A stretch of DNA of 64,000 nucleotides from an uncultured Clostridia bacterium (GCA_934633985.1 CAKTYU010000004.1:98147-162146); one strand, 5' to 3'; counted from the stretch's first letter, positions 25,507 to 34,149 are shown. Made by a program: numbers and translations. The notes: generated by a model from the sequence alone, not told the origin.

Positions 25507-27720
25507 TTACGCAGCTACCTTATGCCTCAGCCCGTAGCGCCTGCGCTGTATGGCGAATATGGCCGCCAGTATCGCAAAGCCCAGCAGGTCGGAGACTGTG
25601 CCGGGTATTATCATTCCCAGGCCGCCCACGATGAGCAGTATGCGCTCATACCATTTGCAGTGATCCTGCACAAACCCCGCAAGGCCGCCGGAAAGGGCGT
25701 ACATGCCTATGAGCGCCGTGGCGGCGTTCTGCACCACCGACCATACCGTGGTGTCTATCATCAGCATGGCGGGGTTCATAACGAATATATAGGGTACGAT
25801 AAACGCTCCTATTGCCAGCCTCGTCGCGTTCACGCCGGTCTTGAATGGCTCGCCCTTGGCGATAGCCGAGCCCGCCATTGCCGCGAGGGCGACGGGGGGC
25901 GTGATGTCCGCTACTATGCCGAAATAGAACACGAAGAGGTGTGCGCTCATTATTATGGCCATGGTGGGCTCCGTGATAGGCACCCCGCGCATCATGCATA
26001 CCATATTTATTATGGCGGGGGCGCATATTGTGGAGGTTATAAGGTAGTTGGCCGTGGTAGGCACGCCCATGCCCAGCACTATTGAGGAGAGCATGGTAAA
26101 GAACAGCAGCAGATAGATGTTGTTGCCTGCGATCTGCGCGAGGCCTGTGGCCAGCTTCAGGCCGAGGCCGGTGAGGGTAACGGTGCCCACTATCATGCCC
26201 GCCATTGCACAGGCGACAACCACCGACAAAACGCCGCGGGAGCCGTTTTGCAGCGCGTTGACTATCATATCGTAGGGATCGAAGCCCAGCGCCGCGTTTA
26301 TCCATTCGCGGGCGGTCAGCTTTTCCCGTATACGGCAGCCGCGTATTGCGCATATCGCCAGCCATATACCTATGGCCGCAAGGGAATACGCGGTAAAGTG
26401 CATTCCTATATTCATGCCGGCTGCCATCATGGCAACGGGTATGAGGCAAAGCCACTGTATGCTGCACGCCATGAGTGAGGCAAGTATGGCGCCTAACGCC
26501 GCATAGGTGGGGGTGACCTTTGCAGAAAGCATATAGATCATAAATATCAGAGGCATAAGGAGATGCCCCCGCTCCCGCATAACGACGCCTATCTTGGGTA
26601 TGTCCTTGTCCTCCATGCCCTTAAGGCCGATCTTGCGGGCCTCGTGATGCACGCTTATGAGTATGCCGGAGAAATAGAGTACAGCCGGTATTATGGCTGA
26701 CTTTACCACCTGGGCGTATGTAAAGCCGGTGCTTTCCGCCATGAGGAACGCCGCCGCGCCCATTATGGGGGGCATTATCTGCCCGCCGGTAGAGGCCGCC
26801 GCCTCCACCGCCCCGGCAAATTCCGGCTTATAGCCCAGCCTCTTCATCGCGGGTATGGTAAAGGAGCCCGTGGATACCGTATTGGCCACCGAGGAGCCGG
26901 ACACCGTGCCCTGAAGGGCAGAGGATATTACCGCCACCTTTGCCGGACCGCCTATGTGCTTGCCCGCAACAGCGTTTGCAAGGTCGATAAAGAGCCTTCC
27001 CACGCCGGTCTTTTCAAGGAACGCGCCGAACAGTATAAACAGGAATATGTAGGTGGAGGACACACCCAGAGGCGTGCCGAATACGCCGTTTAGTGTGAAG
27101 TACATGTGGTTCACTATCTGGCGCACGCTGTAACCCCTGTGGCCAAAGGTCCCGGGTATGAGGTTGCCGAACTTTGCGTAAAGCAGGAACGCCAGCACGA
27201 CTATCAGTATGGGCATGCCCACCACGCGGCGGCAGCCCTCCATGAGCAGCAATATGCCCACCGCACCCACGACTATATCCATGGAGGAGTAGTTGCCCAC
27301 GTTTTTGATGATATACTCATAGTTTAAGGGAATATACAGCACTGCCGCCGCCGCAAGCGCCGCCAGCAGGTAATCATACCACTGTACCTTATTCTTTGCC
27401 ATGTGCTTGCCCGCGGGGTAGAGCAGGAATACCAGCAGCAGCGCGAAGGCAAGATGCACCGAGCGCAGCACCTGCGCGGGTATGGTCCATATACTCGTGT
27501 ATATCTGGAACAGGGCAAAGGCTATAAGTATGGCGGAAATTACGAGGGATATGCCCTTGGGGAGCCCGCTGCGGAAGGCGGATTCGCGGTCGTACTGCTC
27601 CAGCACCTTGGCGGCCTCCATCGCCGCTATTTCCTCCTCGCTCATGCCCGTGGTATCCAGCCTTGGATCCACGTCATTCGCCTTTAGCTTATTCTCTTTT
27701 TTCTTTTTCAATAAATCCAT
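25507..27720 (-). CDS. TRAP transporter fused permease, TAXI type (DctQM fusion)
   Basis: The 737-residue polytopic membrane protein drives sodium- or proton-coupled uptake of a small organic acid delivered by the binding protein encoded just upstream. The N-terminal part (about 45-200) is the small 4-helix DctQ-like unit; the rest is the large DctM-like unit with the typical segments GVGRLFIDLANAVAGKHIGG, QGTVSGSSVANTVSTGSFTI and TGGQIMPPIMGAAAFLMAES. TAXI-type TRAP systems use such fused permeases. The binding-protein gene precedes it with a 108-base gap that contains a hairpin. Substrate is unknown; glutamate- or C4-dicarboxylate-like compounds are usual for the family. Confidence 0.94.
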   Translation of the reverse strand: MDLLKKKKENKLKANDVDPRLDTTGMSEEEIAAMEAAKVLEQYDRESAFRSGLPKGISLVISAILIAFALFQIYTSIWTIPAQVLRSVHLAFALLLVFLLYPAGKHMAKNKVQWYDYLLAALAAAAVLYIPLNYEYIIKNVGNYSSMDIVVGAVGILLLMEGCRRVVGMPILIVVLAFLLYAKFGNLIPGTFGHRGYSVRQIVNHMYFTLNGVFGTPLGVSSTYIFLFILFGAFLEKTGVGRLFIDLANAVAGKHIGGPAKVAVISSALQGTVSGSSVANTVSTGSFTIPAMKRLGYKPEFAGAVEAAASTGGQIMPPIMGAAAFLMAESTGFTYAQVVKSAIIPAVLYFSGILISVHHEARKIGLKGMEDKDIPKIGVVMRERGHLLMPLIFMIYMLSAKVTPTYAALGAILASLMACSIQWLCLIPVAMMAAGMNIGMHFTAYSLAAIGIWLAICAIRGCRIREKLTAREWINAALGFDPYDMIVNALQNGSRGVLSVVVACAMAGMIVGTVTLTGLGLKLATGLAQIAGNNIYLLLFFTMLSSIVLGMGVPTTANYLITSTICAPAIINMVCMMRGVPITEPTMAIIMSAHLFVFYFGIVADITPPVALAAMAGSAIAKGEPFKTGVNATRLAIGAFIVPYIFVMNPAMLMIDTTVWSVVQNAATALIGMYALSGGLAGFVQDHCKWYERILLIVGGLGMIIPGTVSDLLGFAILAAIFAIQRRRYGLRHKVAA

Positions 27721-27779
27721 TAGATCCTCTCCGGTGTAAGTATTTGTTAAGTATCTTAACGCGCCCGTAAAACCTCAAA

Positions 27780-27803
27780 TTAGGAGAGCTTTCGCCCTCC
27801 TAA
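27780..27803 (-). terminator. Attenuator-like hairpin between binding-protein and permease genes
   Basis: The stem TTAGGAG / CTCCTAA is followed on the minus strand by TTTGAGGTTTT. Placed between the highly expressed binding-protein gene and the permease gene, it probably lowers permease expression or protects the upstream mRNA. Confidence 0.55.
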
Positions 27804-27828
27804 CTTATTAGGCGCAGTTTGTGCGTCG

Positions 27829-28782
27829 TTACATTATGCCCTTTTCCTTGTAGTATTTCACGGCGCCGGGGTGGAAGTCCACGGTAACGCCCTGAAGCGC
27901 TGTGTCGAGGGTGACCTCCCTGCCGTGGGCGTTGCCCGCGATGAGGTCGGTCTGGTTCTCAAAGAGCGTCTTTGTGATGTTGTAGACCACCTCCTCGCCG
28001 AGGTCAGTAGTGGTGGTGAGCACCGCCATCATGGCGACGGTATCCGCCGTCTCCACGCCGTAAACGTCGGTTCCTATGGTGGTCTTAGCATAGAACGGGT
28101 ACTTTGCGATGAGGTTATCCGCTATATCGCCGTCAATGGGAACTACCACTATGTCGGTGTAGTTCGCCAGCTCGGTTATGGCGCTGTTGGGCAGTGCGGA
28201 GGTGGCAAACGCCGCGTCCACCGTGCCGTTCTGCATGGCTGTGGATGCCTCGGAAAAGCTCAGATACTGCACGTCAAAGTCCGCATAGCTCATGCCGGCG
28301 GCGGCGATTATCTGGCTTGCGTTCACCTCGGAGCCGGAGCCCTGATCCCCTACGCAGACCTTCTTGCCCTTGAGGTCCGCTATGGTCTTTACGCCGCTGG
28401 ACTTGGTGGCCACGAGCTGCACCGCCTCGGGGTAGAGGGAGGCTATGGCGCACAGCTTATCCATTGCGCCGTCGTCCTTCATGGACTCCGTGCCGGTTAC
28501 GGCGTACTGGAGAACGTCGTTCTGCATGAAGGCGATCTCCGCCTCCTTGTTTTTCAGCTTGCGGGCGTTGTCAATGGAGCCGCCGGAGGTCTGCGCCGTG
28601 ACCTCTACGTCGTCTATCTTATTGGTAAGCACGCTGGCTATAACGCCGCCGAAGGCATAATACGTGCCCGCGTCGCCGCCGGTGGCCATGTTGAGCCGGT
28701 GTATTTCGGAGCCGCCGCCGGCGCAGGCGGTAAGGCCCAGCGCCATCGTCAATACCAGAGCTATCGCGATCAGTTTTCTCAT
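27829..28782 (-). CDS. TAXI-family TRAP transporter solute-binding lipoprotein
   Basis: The protein of about 317 residues has a signal peptide and lipobox (GLTACAGGG). It shows the TAXI family start LNMATGGDAGTYYAFGGVIA, then QTSGGSIDNARKLK, DLKGKKVCVGDQGSGSEVNA and FSEASTAMQNGTVDAAFATS, all typical. It captures the substrate outside the membrane and passes it to the fused permease encoded downstream. ATG 28782 with AGGAGG upstream is chosen rather than a start six codons earlier, because the basic signal-peptide head MRKL begins there. Confidence 0.94.
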   Translation of the reverse strand: MRKLIAIALVLTMALGLTACAGGGSEIHRLNMATGGDAGTYYAFGGVIASVLTNKIDDVEVTAQTSGGSIDNARKLKNKEAEIAFMQNDVLQYAVTGTESMKDDGAMDKLCAIASLYPEAVQLVATKSSGVKTIADLKGKKVCVGDQGSGSEVNASQIIAAAGMSYADFDVQYLSFSEASTAMQNGTVDAAFATSALPNSAITELANYTDIVVVPIDGDIADNLIAKYPFYAKTTIGTDVYGVETADTVAMMAVLTTTTDLGEEVVYNITKTLFENQTDLIAGNAHGREVTLDTALQGVTVDFHPGAVKYYKEKGIM

Positions 28783-28937
28783 TTGTCTCTCCTCCTGCAT
28801 AAAAGCAAATCAAGTGTTCTTGAATACTTGTATACAATAACACAGACATCCACGCATTACAAGTATAGTTTGAAAAATATCACTTATATTTTTTGCGTTT
28901 TCCCCGCAACGCTCCAGAGCCCCGCCGCCGTCCGCAT

Positions 28938-28970
28938 AAAAAAACGCAGCCCGAAGGTCGTCTTCGGGCC
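28938..28970 (-). terminator. Intrinsic terminator of the zinc-ribbon gene
   Basis: On the minus strand a GC-rich stem (GCCCGAAG / CTTCGGGC) is followed by GTTTTTTT. It lies about 30 bases after the stop of the gene at 29002. Confidence 0.85.
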
Positions 28971-29001
28971 GCGCCTGCCGTCCTGTTAAATTTTAAAGCC
29001 G

Positions 29002-29583
29002 CTATTCCAGCTTTGTGCCGCACTGGCTGCAAAACTTCACTCCCTGGGCGGCCTCCGCGCCGCAGCCGGGGCATACCCTTGCCTTCGGGGCCTCGGCAGC
29101 CTCCGGCGCGGGTGGCTCTATCTTAGCGCCGCACATATTGCAGAACTTGACGCCCTCGCCTATCTCTGCGCCGCACCGTGGGCATTTAGCGCCCTTCTCC
29201 CGGGCGGGCGCCGCGGCGCCGTACACGGGTACACCGGGCTGCACGTCATACGCCCTTGCAGCAGCGGCAGCCTCCGCCGCGGCAGCAGCCTCCGCCGCCC
29301 TCCGCTCGCTCTCGGCCTTGATCGCCACTATCTGCTTTTGGGCCTCGTCTATGGCAGCCGTGCGCTGATCAAGCTGTGAATAAAGCGCGGCGGCCTCCAC
29401 GGGCTCGCCCTCGCCGCCGTTGACGCGATGGGCATAGTAGGCCTCGCCGAGCTGCCTGTAAATATCGTTCATAGCACCCCTCTCCGAGGATATCCTCGCG
29501 TTGAGCTTGGCCGTTTCGAGTGCGTCGCCGGTCTTGTCCCCCACGTTTTTCGCTATGGAATTCACCTTATCAAAAAATGCCAT
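29002..29583 (-). CDS. Coiled-coil protein with two C-terminal zinc ribbons
   Basis: The 193-residue protein has an N-terminal helical/coiled-coil half (FDKVNSIAKNVGDKTGDALE, then a long Ala/Glu-rich helix to about residue 110). A Pro/Ala linker leads to two zinc ribbons (CPRCGAEIGEGVKFCNMCG and CPGCGAEAAQGVKFCSQCG). Such proteins are common in Clostridia and are often annotated only as zinc-ribbon proteins; no activity is known. A strong AAGGAGG site precedes ATG 29583. It has its own terminator and appears monocistronic. Confidence 0.8.
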   Translation of the reverse strand: MAFFDKVNSIAKNVGDKTGDALETAKLNARISSERGAMNDIYRQLGEAYYAHRVNGGEGEPVEAAALYSQLDQRTAAIDEAQKQIVAIKAESERRAAEAAAAAEAAAAARAYDVQPGVPVYGAAAPAREKGAKCPRCGAEIGEGVKFCNMCGAKIEPPAPEAAEAPKARVCPGCGAEAAQGVKFCSQCGTKLE

Positions 29584-30096
29584 TTTGCTTCCTCCTTTTA
29601 TAGCTTTCTTTATTATAATATTATCTCAGGGCTTCTCCGCTGTAATCCTGTTGCAAAAATCATATCATTAAAGCCCTCGCATTTCCATACCTTAAACGCC
29701 AAACTGCTCAGGTTTTTCAAATATATTATACTTTCTTCACTATTTGACACTATTATATTGGAATGATACCATCAGTTGACAAGGACACGCAAGGTTTTAG
29801 GAGCCAAACAGCACGGCATAACTGTGTCGTCCTCATTTGAAATACAACCAGTATTTCTGCACTCGTCCTCCTTGTTCTGCCATACTCTTTGGCTTCTAAA
29901 ACTCAAAGACCCCAAAGAGCTTGTTTTGAGGGCGATCCAAGGCCGAGGAGCGCAGTACTACTGGATGTAATACAAGCGACGAGAACGCAGGAGCGTCCCA
30001 AAACAAGCCTTTCGGGCTTGTGTGCTCTTGTCAACTGATGGTATAATTTTAATATATTCAGGCTAACGCTGTCATCATATATCAAAGGGGTATTTT
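29584..30096. other. Gene-free region holding a palindromic element
   Basis: The 513 bases between the divergent zinc-ribbon and YqeB-like genes carry the promoters of both and the 279-base inverted-repeat element at 29766-30044. I see no coding sequence in the AT-rich 29600-29765 part, which ends in several TATAAT-like stretches. Confidence 0.6.
29766..30044. repeat. 279-bp long imperfect palindrome with 18-bp terminal inverted repeats
   Basis: The element begins ATACCATCAGTTGACAAG and ends with its exact reverse complement (30027-30044). Inside, each half can fold on itself: TTTTAGGAGCCAAACAG pairs with CTCTTTGGCTTCTAAAA in the left half, and CTTGTTTTGAGG with CGTCCCAAAACAAG in the right half. 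The two loop regions are inverted copies of one another (they share CCAGTA, CTGC and CTC blocks). It holds no transposase and no long frame. It could be a MITE-like mobile element or a structured noncoding RNA; no target-site duplication is evident. Confidence 0.75.
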
Positions 30097-30888
30097 ATGC
30101 TGGTACTGATAAAGGGCGCGGGGGATCTCGCCACAGGCGTTGCGGTGCGCCTGAAGCGCGCGGGCATGGACATAGTGATGACCGACCTTGCCAAGCCCAG
30201 CGCCATACGCCGCTCCGTAGCTTTTTCCGAGGCCATGTACCGCGGCAGGGCCGAGGTAGAGGGCATTGCCGCCGTGTTTGCCGCGGACGCCGTTGCCGCA
30301 AGGGAGGCGATAGCCCGTGGGGACATACCCGTATTGGCGGATGAGACGGGCCGCACCGCCCTTACCCTTTGCCCGGACGCTATGGTGGACGCCATAATCG
30401 CCAAGCGCAACACGGGGACCTCCATCTCCGACGCGCCCATAGTCATAGCCCTCGGCCCCGGCTTTACCGTGGGCGTGGACTGCCACGCCGCAGTGGAGAC
30501 CAAGCGCGGGCATTACATGGGGCGGGTGTACTATGAAAACGGCCAAAGCCCCATACCCAACACCGGCATACCCGGCATAATAGCCGGACGCGGCGCCGAG
30601 CGGGTGATGCACTCCCCCGCAGGCGGCGAGTTCCGCTGCCTGCGCGCCATAGGCGACAGGGTAAAGGCGCAGGATACCGTGGCTGTCGTGGGCGGCAGGG
30701 AGGTGAAGGCCCAGATAGACGGTACCCTCCGCGGCCTGCTGCCAGACGGCTTCCCCGCCGTCGAGGGCATGAAGTGCGCCGACGTGGATCCCCGCTGCGA
30801 ATACGAGCATTGCTTCTCCTGCTCTGATAAGTCGCTGGCCATGGGCGGCGCCGTGTTAGAGGCCATAATGCATTTTATCCGCAAATAG
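30097..30888 (+). CDS. yqeB: YqeB/EF2563-family selenium-dependent molybdenum hydroxylase system protein
   Basis: The 263-residue protein begins with a dinucleotide-binding-like KGAGDLATGVAVRLKRAG and carries the family's conserved ALGPGFTVGVDCHAAVET, PNTGIPGIIAGRG and SDKSLAMGGAVLEAIM. In known genomes yqeB accompanies selD, yqeC and a molybdenum hydroxylase and is thought to help make the selenium-containing Mo cofactor. None of those partners is in this window, so it is either an orphan here or its partners lie elsewhere. An AAAGGGG site precedes ATG 30097, and a terminator follows the stop closely. Confidence 0.85.
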   Translation: MLVLIKGAGDLATGVAVRLKRAGMDIVMTDLAKPSAIRRSVAFSEAMYRGRAEVEGIAAVFAADAVAAREAIARGDIPVLADETGRTALTLCPDAMVDAIIAKRNTGTSISDAPIVIALGPGFTVGVDCHAAVETKRGHYMGRVYYENGQSPIPNTGIPGIIAGRGAERVMHSPAGGEFRCLRAIGDRVKAQDTVAVVGGREVKAQIDGTLRGLLPDGFPAVEGMKCADVDPRCEYEHCFSCSDKSLAMGGAVLEAIMHFIRK

Positions 30889-30897
30889 AAGGATATA

Positions 30898-30925
30898 AAA
30901 AGGGCGGCCCGGCCGTCCTTTTTTA
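30898..30925. terminator. Bidirectional terminator between yqeB and divIC
   Basis: The stem AGGGCGG / CCGTCCT has T-runs on the plus strand (CCTTTTTTA) and on the minus strand (CCCTTTTTA). It serves the two converging genes. Confidence 0.8.
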
Positions 30926-30936
30926 TGCCTGCAAAA

Positions 30937-31245
30937 TTATTTATTTCCGCCGATATCGAACTTTATCTCGTCCGGCCTAACATAGCCCAGCTTTTCGCGG
31001 GCGTACTGTATGAGGTAGGATTCGCTGCCGCTGTATTCTATCATGTACTCAAGGCGGGCCTTTTCCTCGTCCTGTGCCGCTATTACCTCCTGAAGGCGGG
31101 CCTGCTCCTCCGCTATGGCGTCCAGCTTTTTCTGCTGGGATATTAGAACGGCCGCGATTATAAAGGCAAGCGCCGTAAAGCCCACGGCGAAAGCCCTCAT
31201 ACGCTTTTTATTCCGTTTTTTTATCCTTTTTGCCATATTCGCCAT
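30937..31245 (-). CDS. divIC: Septum formation initiator DivIC/FtsB-like
   Basis: The protein of about 102 residues has a basic cytosolic head (KRIKKRNKKRMR), one transmembrane helix (AFAVGFTALAFIIAAVLI), an extracellular coiled coil (about 40-80) and the DivIC end YLIQYAREKLGYVRPDEIKF. It joins FtsL and DivIB in the divisome. Gene order yabP-yabQ-divIC is the standard one in spore-forming Bacillota, which supports the call. The start is ambiguous among GTG 31248, ATG 31245 and ATG 31236 because no strong binding site is seen. Confidence 0.9.
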   Translation of the reverse strand: MANMAKRIKKRNKKRMRAFAVGFTALAFIIAAVLISQQKKLDAIAEEQARLQEVIAAQDEEKARLEYMIEYSGSESYLIQYAREKLGYVRPDEIKFDIGGNK

Positions 31246-31326
31246 CACCTGCGCGTCCCGCTCAAAGTTTTGACCGCTTGCTGAGGAGATACTTCTACTT
31301 ATACTTATCCTAATCCAAATATTACA

Positions 31327-31665
31327 TCAGCGCAACTGTTTTTTTGTAAATTTTGCCTTTCTCACCTTTTTCGACCTTATGAGCCGCCCCGGAAAGCGCC
31401 CGTACAGGTATACCCCAAGTGCCATTGCCGCAAAAAGGTAAAGCCGCAGCGTGCCGCAGTTTATATACAAAAGCGTAAGCGCCGCGAGAGCCGTGGCGGC
31501 GGCATAATAAAGCAGGTCTATAAGCCCCGCTGTCACCGCGCTTTTGAAGGGCTTCCGCAGCAGCCCGAATATATCGTACATTATCCCCATCAGCAGCCCG
31601 CAGTTGACCGCCGCGGCAAAGCCCGCAAGCTCCGTAAGCTCCCCCGGCGGGAAAAGCTCCCTCAT
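31327..31665 (-). CDS. yabQ: Spore cortex biosynthesis protein YabQ
   Basis: The 112-residue membrane protein has several hydrophobic segments (LAGFAAAVNCGLLMGIMYDI, LIDLLYYAAATALAALTLLY, LYLFAAMALGVYLYG) and ends in a basic tail. YabQ sits in the outer forespore membrane and is needed for cortex formation in Bacillus. Its start overlaps the yabP stop by four bases (ATGA). Sequence similarity within this family is low, so the call relies also on its place between yabP and divIC. Confidence 0.87.
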   Translation of the reverse strand: MRELFPPGELTELAGFAAAVNCGLLMGIMYDIFGLLRKPFKSAVTAGLIDLLYYAAATALAALTLLYINCGTLRLYLFAAMALGVYLYGRFPGRLIRSKKVRKAKFTKKQLR

Positions 31666-31949
31666 CTGAACAGCCTTCCCAGCAGGCTGCCCCGCTCCTC
31701 GCCCTCGGCATACTCCAGGGCGGATATCTCCCCCTCAAGCATCACCTGCCCCTCGTCCAGATTAAGCCTCGTTATGTGAAGCTCCGCCCCCTCTATCCTG
31801 AGCTCCCCCGCCTCCGTAAGGAGCTGCACGAACTGCTCGTTAAAGCTGTCCACGTCCTTTACCCCCGTCACGCTGACGAGCCGCCTGTCGTCTATGTGTA
31901 TGGAATGGCTACGTATCCTTCCGCCCTCCAGCAGCCTCTGATCCTGCAT
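31662..31949 (-). CDS. yabP: Sporulation protein YabP
   Basis: The 95-residue YabP/YqfC-family protein contains HSIHIDDRRLVSVTGVKDVD and SFNEQFVQLLTEAGELRIEG, ending in a short acidic and basic tail. It is a mother-cell sporulation protein, sigma-E controlled in Bacillus. AGGAGG precedes ATG 31949. The promoter should lie in the adjoining gap, but I could not pick out a sigma-E motif with confidence. Its presence shows that the organism has, or descends from, endospore-forming lineages. Confidence 0.92.
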   Translation of the reverse strand: MQDQRLLEGGRIRSHSIHIDDRRLVSVTGVKDVDSFNEQFVQLLTEAGELRIEGAELHITRLNLDEGQVMLEGEISALEYAEGEERGSLLGRLFR

Positions 31950-32337
31950 TTTCGCCTTGCCCCTCCTGTAAAACTTTCATAAATGTATATGCAAAAGTTT
32001 TATGTAAAATTTGCCGATACCCTAAAAAAACAGGCATTTTTTGTCATTTGTGAATATAAAGTTAATTTATGTCTTTTAACGCTTGACAGCTTTCTTTTTG
32101 GAATATACTATTATTATGATATTGTATGTTCTCCCGGATAAAACCAATCGTATCAGCATAGCCTTTTCGTTGATTAGATCCAGGCCAGGCAGAAAGATAA
32201 ACAGCTATTATATTTTCCCAGTTTTCTGGTAATACTATCAGTATGCGGCTTTTTGCCGCATCAGCAGGTGAATATTGTAGCTAATTCCACGGTTTTAATA
32301 AATTTTTATGCCATATATCGAAAGGAGTACCCCCACA
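31950..32337. other. Divergent intergenic region and long rho leader
   Basis: This 388-base region lies between yabP (minus) and rho (plus). It holds the rho promoter at 32083-32111, so the rho mRNA would carry a leader of about 220 bases. The leader has a stem-loop ATGCGGC / GCCGCAT (about 32241-32259) with a T5 loop and C/U-rich stretches, consistent with the autogenous Rho control known in other bacteria. No gene is seen. Confidence 0.55.
32083..32111 (+). promoter_or_regulatory. Sigma-A promoter of rho
   Basis: A perfect TTGACA -35 box (32083-32088) and a TACTAT -10 box (32106-32111) are 17 bases apart. This is one of the clearest promoters in the window. Confidence 0.7.
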
Positions 32338-34149
32338 GTGACCAGAGAAATGCTTCAGGAAAAAAGCTTGAATGACCTCAGGGAGATCGCAAAGCTCCAG
32401 GGCGTAAAGTCACTCACGAAGTACCGCAAGAACGAGCTTGTGGACATCATTATGAACGGCGGAGCCATACCCGCCGCCTCCCAGCAGGCCGAGCCCTCTG
32501 CCCAGCCCCAGCCCGCGGCCGCCGCGCCGGAGCAGCCCGCGCAACCTGCGGAGCAGCCGGCGGAAGAGGTGCGCATCCGCCACAGCGACGCTATGCACGA
32601 AGCCCCGCCGCAGCCCCGCTCCCAGTATGTCCCCGCTTATCAGGCACAGCAGCCCCGCCAGATGGGGTATCAGCAGCAGTACCGCAAGCCCTATCAGCAG
32701 AGCTATCAGCAGCGGCAGGGCTACGGCTACAACCAGAACCGCTATCAGCAGGGCTATCAGCCGTACAATCGGGACTACTCCCAGCAGGGCTATCAGCCAT
32801 ACAATCGGGACTACTCCCAGCAGGGCTACCAGCAGCCCTATCAGCAGAGCTATCAGGCCGCCTATGAGCAGCAGTCCGAGGAAAACCTGCGCCGTCCGGA
32901 TCGCCCGGAGGGCTACTACAACAAGGAATACGGCACCAGCAACCCCGCCGTCCCTGGCCTCCTCGAGGGCGGAGAGTGCGGCGATTGCGAGGGCGTGCTG
33001 GAGGTGCTGCCCGATGGCTACGGCTTCCTCCGCAGCGACAACTACCTGCCCGGCAACAAGGATATATACGTTTCCATCGCCCAGATACGCCGCTTTGGCC
33101 TGCGTACCGGCGACCTCGTCACCGGCAAGACCCGCCCCAGCAAGGAGGGCGAGCGTTTCCTGGCGCTGCTGTACATAACCGCTATAAACGGCATCGACCC
33201 GGAGGAGGCAATGAAGCGCAAGCCCTTTGAGGAGCTTGTGCCAATATACCCCAACGAGCGCCTTACCTTGGAATACGACGGCGGCACAGGCTCAAAGGAT
33301 CAAAACCTTGCGATCCGCCTGGTAGACCTCATAGCCCCCATAGGCAAGGGCCAGCGCGGCCTCATCGTAAGCCAGCCCAAGAGCGGCAAGACCACGCTGC
33401 TCAAGAACATAGCAAACGGCATAACCAATAACTACCCCGACGTTACCCTCATAGTGCTGCTCATAGACGAGCGGCCGGAGGAGGTAACGGATATGCAGCG
33501 CAGCATAAAGGGCGAGGTGCTTTACTCCACCTTTGACGAGCTGCCGGAGCATCATACCCGCGTGGCCGAGATGGCCCAGGAGCGCGCCATGCGCCTTGTG
33601 GAGCAGGGCAAGGACGTCGTTATACTCATAGACTCCATAACCCGCCTGACCCGCGCCTACAACATCACCATACCCGCCACCGGCAAGACCCTTTCCGGCG
33701 GCATGGACCCGGGAGCACTGCATAAGCCCAAGCGCTTCTTCGGCGCGGCCCGCAACATAGAAAACGGAGGCAGCCTCACCATAATCGCTACCGCCCTCAT
33801 AGAGACCGGCAGCCGCATGGACGATATAGTTTACGAGGAGTTTAAGGGCACGGGCAACATGGAGATACACCTTGACCGCAAGCTCTCGGAAAAGCGCATA
33901 TTCCCCGCCATAGACATCTATAAGAGCGGCACCCGCCGGGAGGATCTGCTCCTCTCCCCCGATGAGATGGACGCGGTGTACATCATACGCAAGATGCTGG
34001 GCAACGGCAACCCCGCGGAGATCACCGAGCAGCTCATCGCCATGCTGGAAAAGACGGAGAACAACAAGGAATTCGTCGCCAAAATACGGGCGTGGAACAG
34101 CGCCTATGAAAAGGACGGCTTCACCGCCGGCAAGACCTTCGCCAAATAG
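32338..34149 (+). CDS. rho: Transcription termination factor Rho with prion-like N-terminal insert
   Basis: The protein of about 603 residues is a hexameric RNA helicase that terminates transcription. It has a Rho-N motif (LNDLREIAKLQGVKSLTKYR), a disordered insert of about 150 residues, the RNA-binding domain (GVLEVLPDGYGFLRSDNYLP) and the ATPase core (SQPKSGKTTLLKNIA, LLIDERPEEVTDM, DSITRLTRAYN, SGGMDPGALHKPKRFFGAAR). The insert is first Ala/Pro/Gln-rich and then Gln/Tyr/Arg-rich, with a 12-residue unit GYQPYNRDYSQQ repeated in tandem. GTG 32338 has AAAGGAG nine bases upstream and is preferred over ATG 32308. Confidence 0.97.
   Translation: MTREMLQEKSLNDLREIAKLQGVKSLTKYRKNELVDIIMNGGAIPAASQQAEPSAQPQPAAAAPEQPAQPAEQPAEEVRIRHSDAMHEAPPQPRSQYVPAYQAQQPRQMGYQQQYRKPYQQSYQQRQGYGYNQNRYQQGYQPYNRDYSQQGYQPYNRDYSQQGYQQPYQQSYQAAYEQQSEENLRRPDRPEGYYNKEYGTSNPAVPGLLEGGECGDCEGVLEVLPDGYGFLRSDNYLPGNKDIYVSIAQIRRFGLRTGDLVTGKTRPSKEGERFLALLYITAINGIDPEEAMKRKPFEELVPIYPNERLTLEYDGGTGSKDQNLAIRLVDLIAPIGKGQRGLIVSQPKSGKTTLLKNIANGITNNYPDVTLIVLLIDERPEEVTDMQRSIKGEVLYSTFDELPEHHTRVAEMAQERAMRLVEQGKDVVILIDSITRLTRAYNITIPATGKTLSGGMDPGALHKPKRFFGAARNIENGGSLTIIATALIETGSRMDDIVYEEFKGTGNMEIHLDRKLSEKRIFPAIDIYKSGTRREDLLLSPDEMDAVYIIRKMLGNGNPAEITEQLIAMLEKTENNKEFVAKIRAWNSAYEKDGFTAGKTFAK
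32752..32823 (+). repeat. Tandem 36-bp repeat inside rho
   Basis: Two adjacent copies (32752-32787 and 32788-32823) encode GYQPYNRDYSQQ twice and differ at about one base; a partial third begins at 32824. The reading frame is kept. Such a repeat can expand or contract and so change the length of the Gln/Tyr-rich segment. Confidence 0.85.

Noticed and set aside
31322..31738. Second minus-strand frame over yabQ
   Set aside because: YabQ in the other frame fits the family, the hydrophobic pattern and the overlap with yabP.
32752..32823. Tandem repeat taken as a noncoding element
   Set aside because: It is in frame within rho and encodes the Gln/Tyr-rich insert, so it is listed as a coding repeat.
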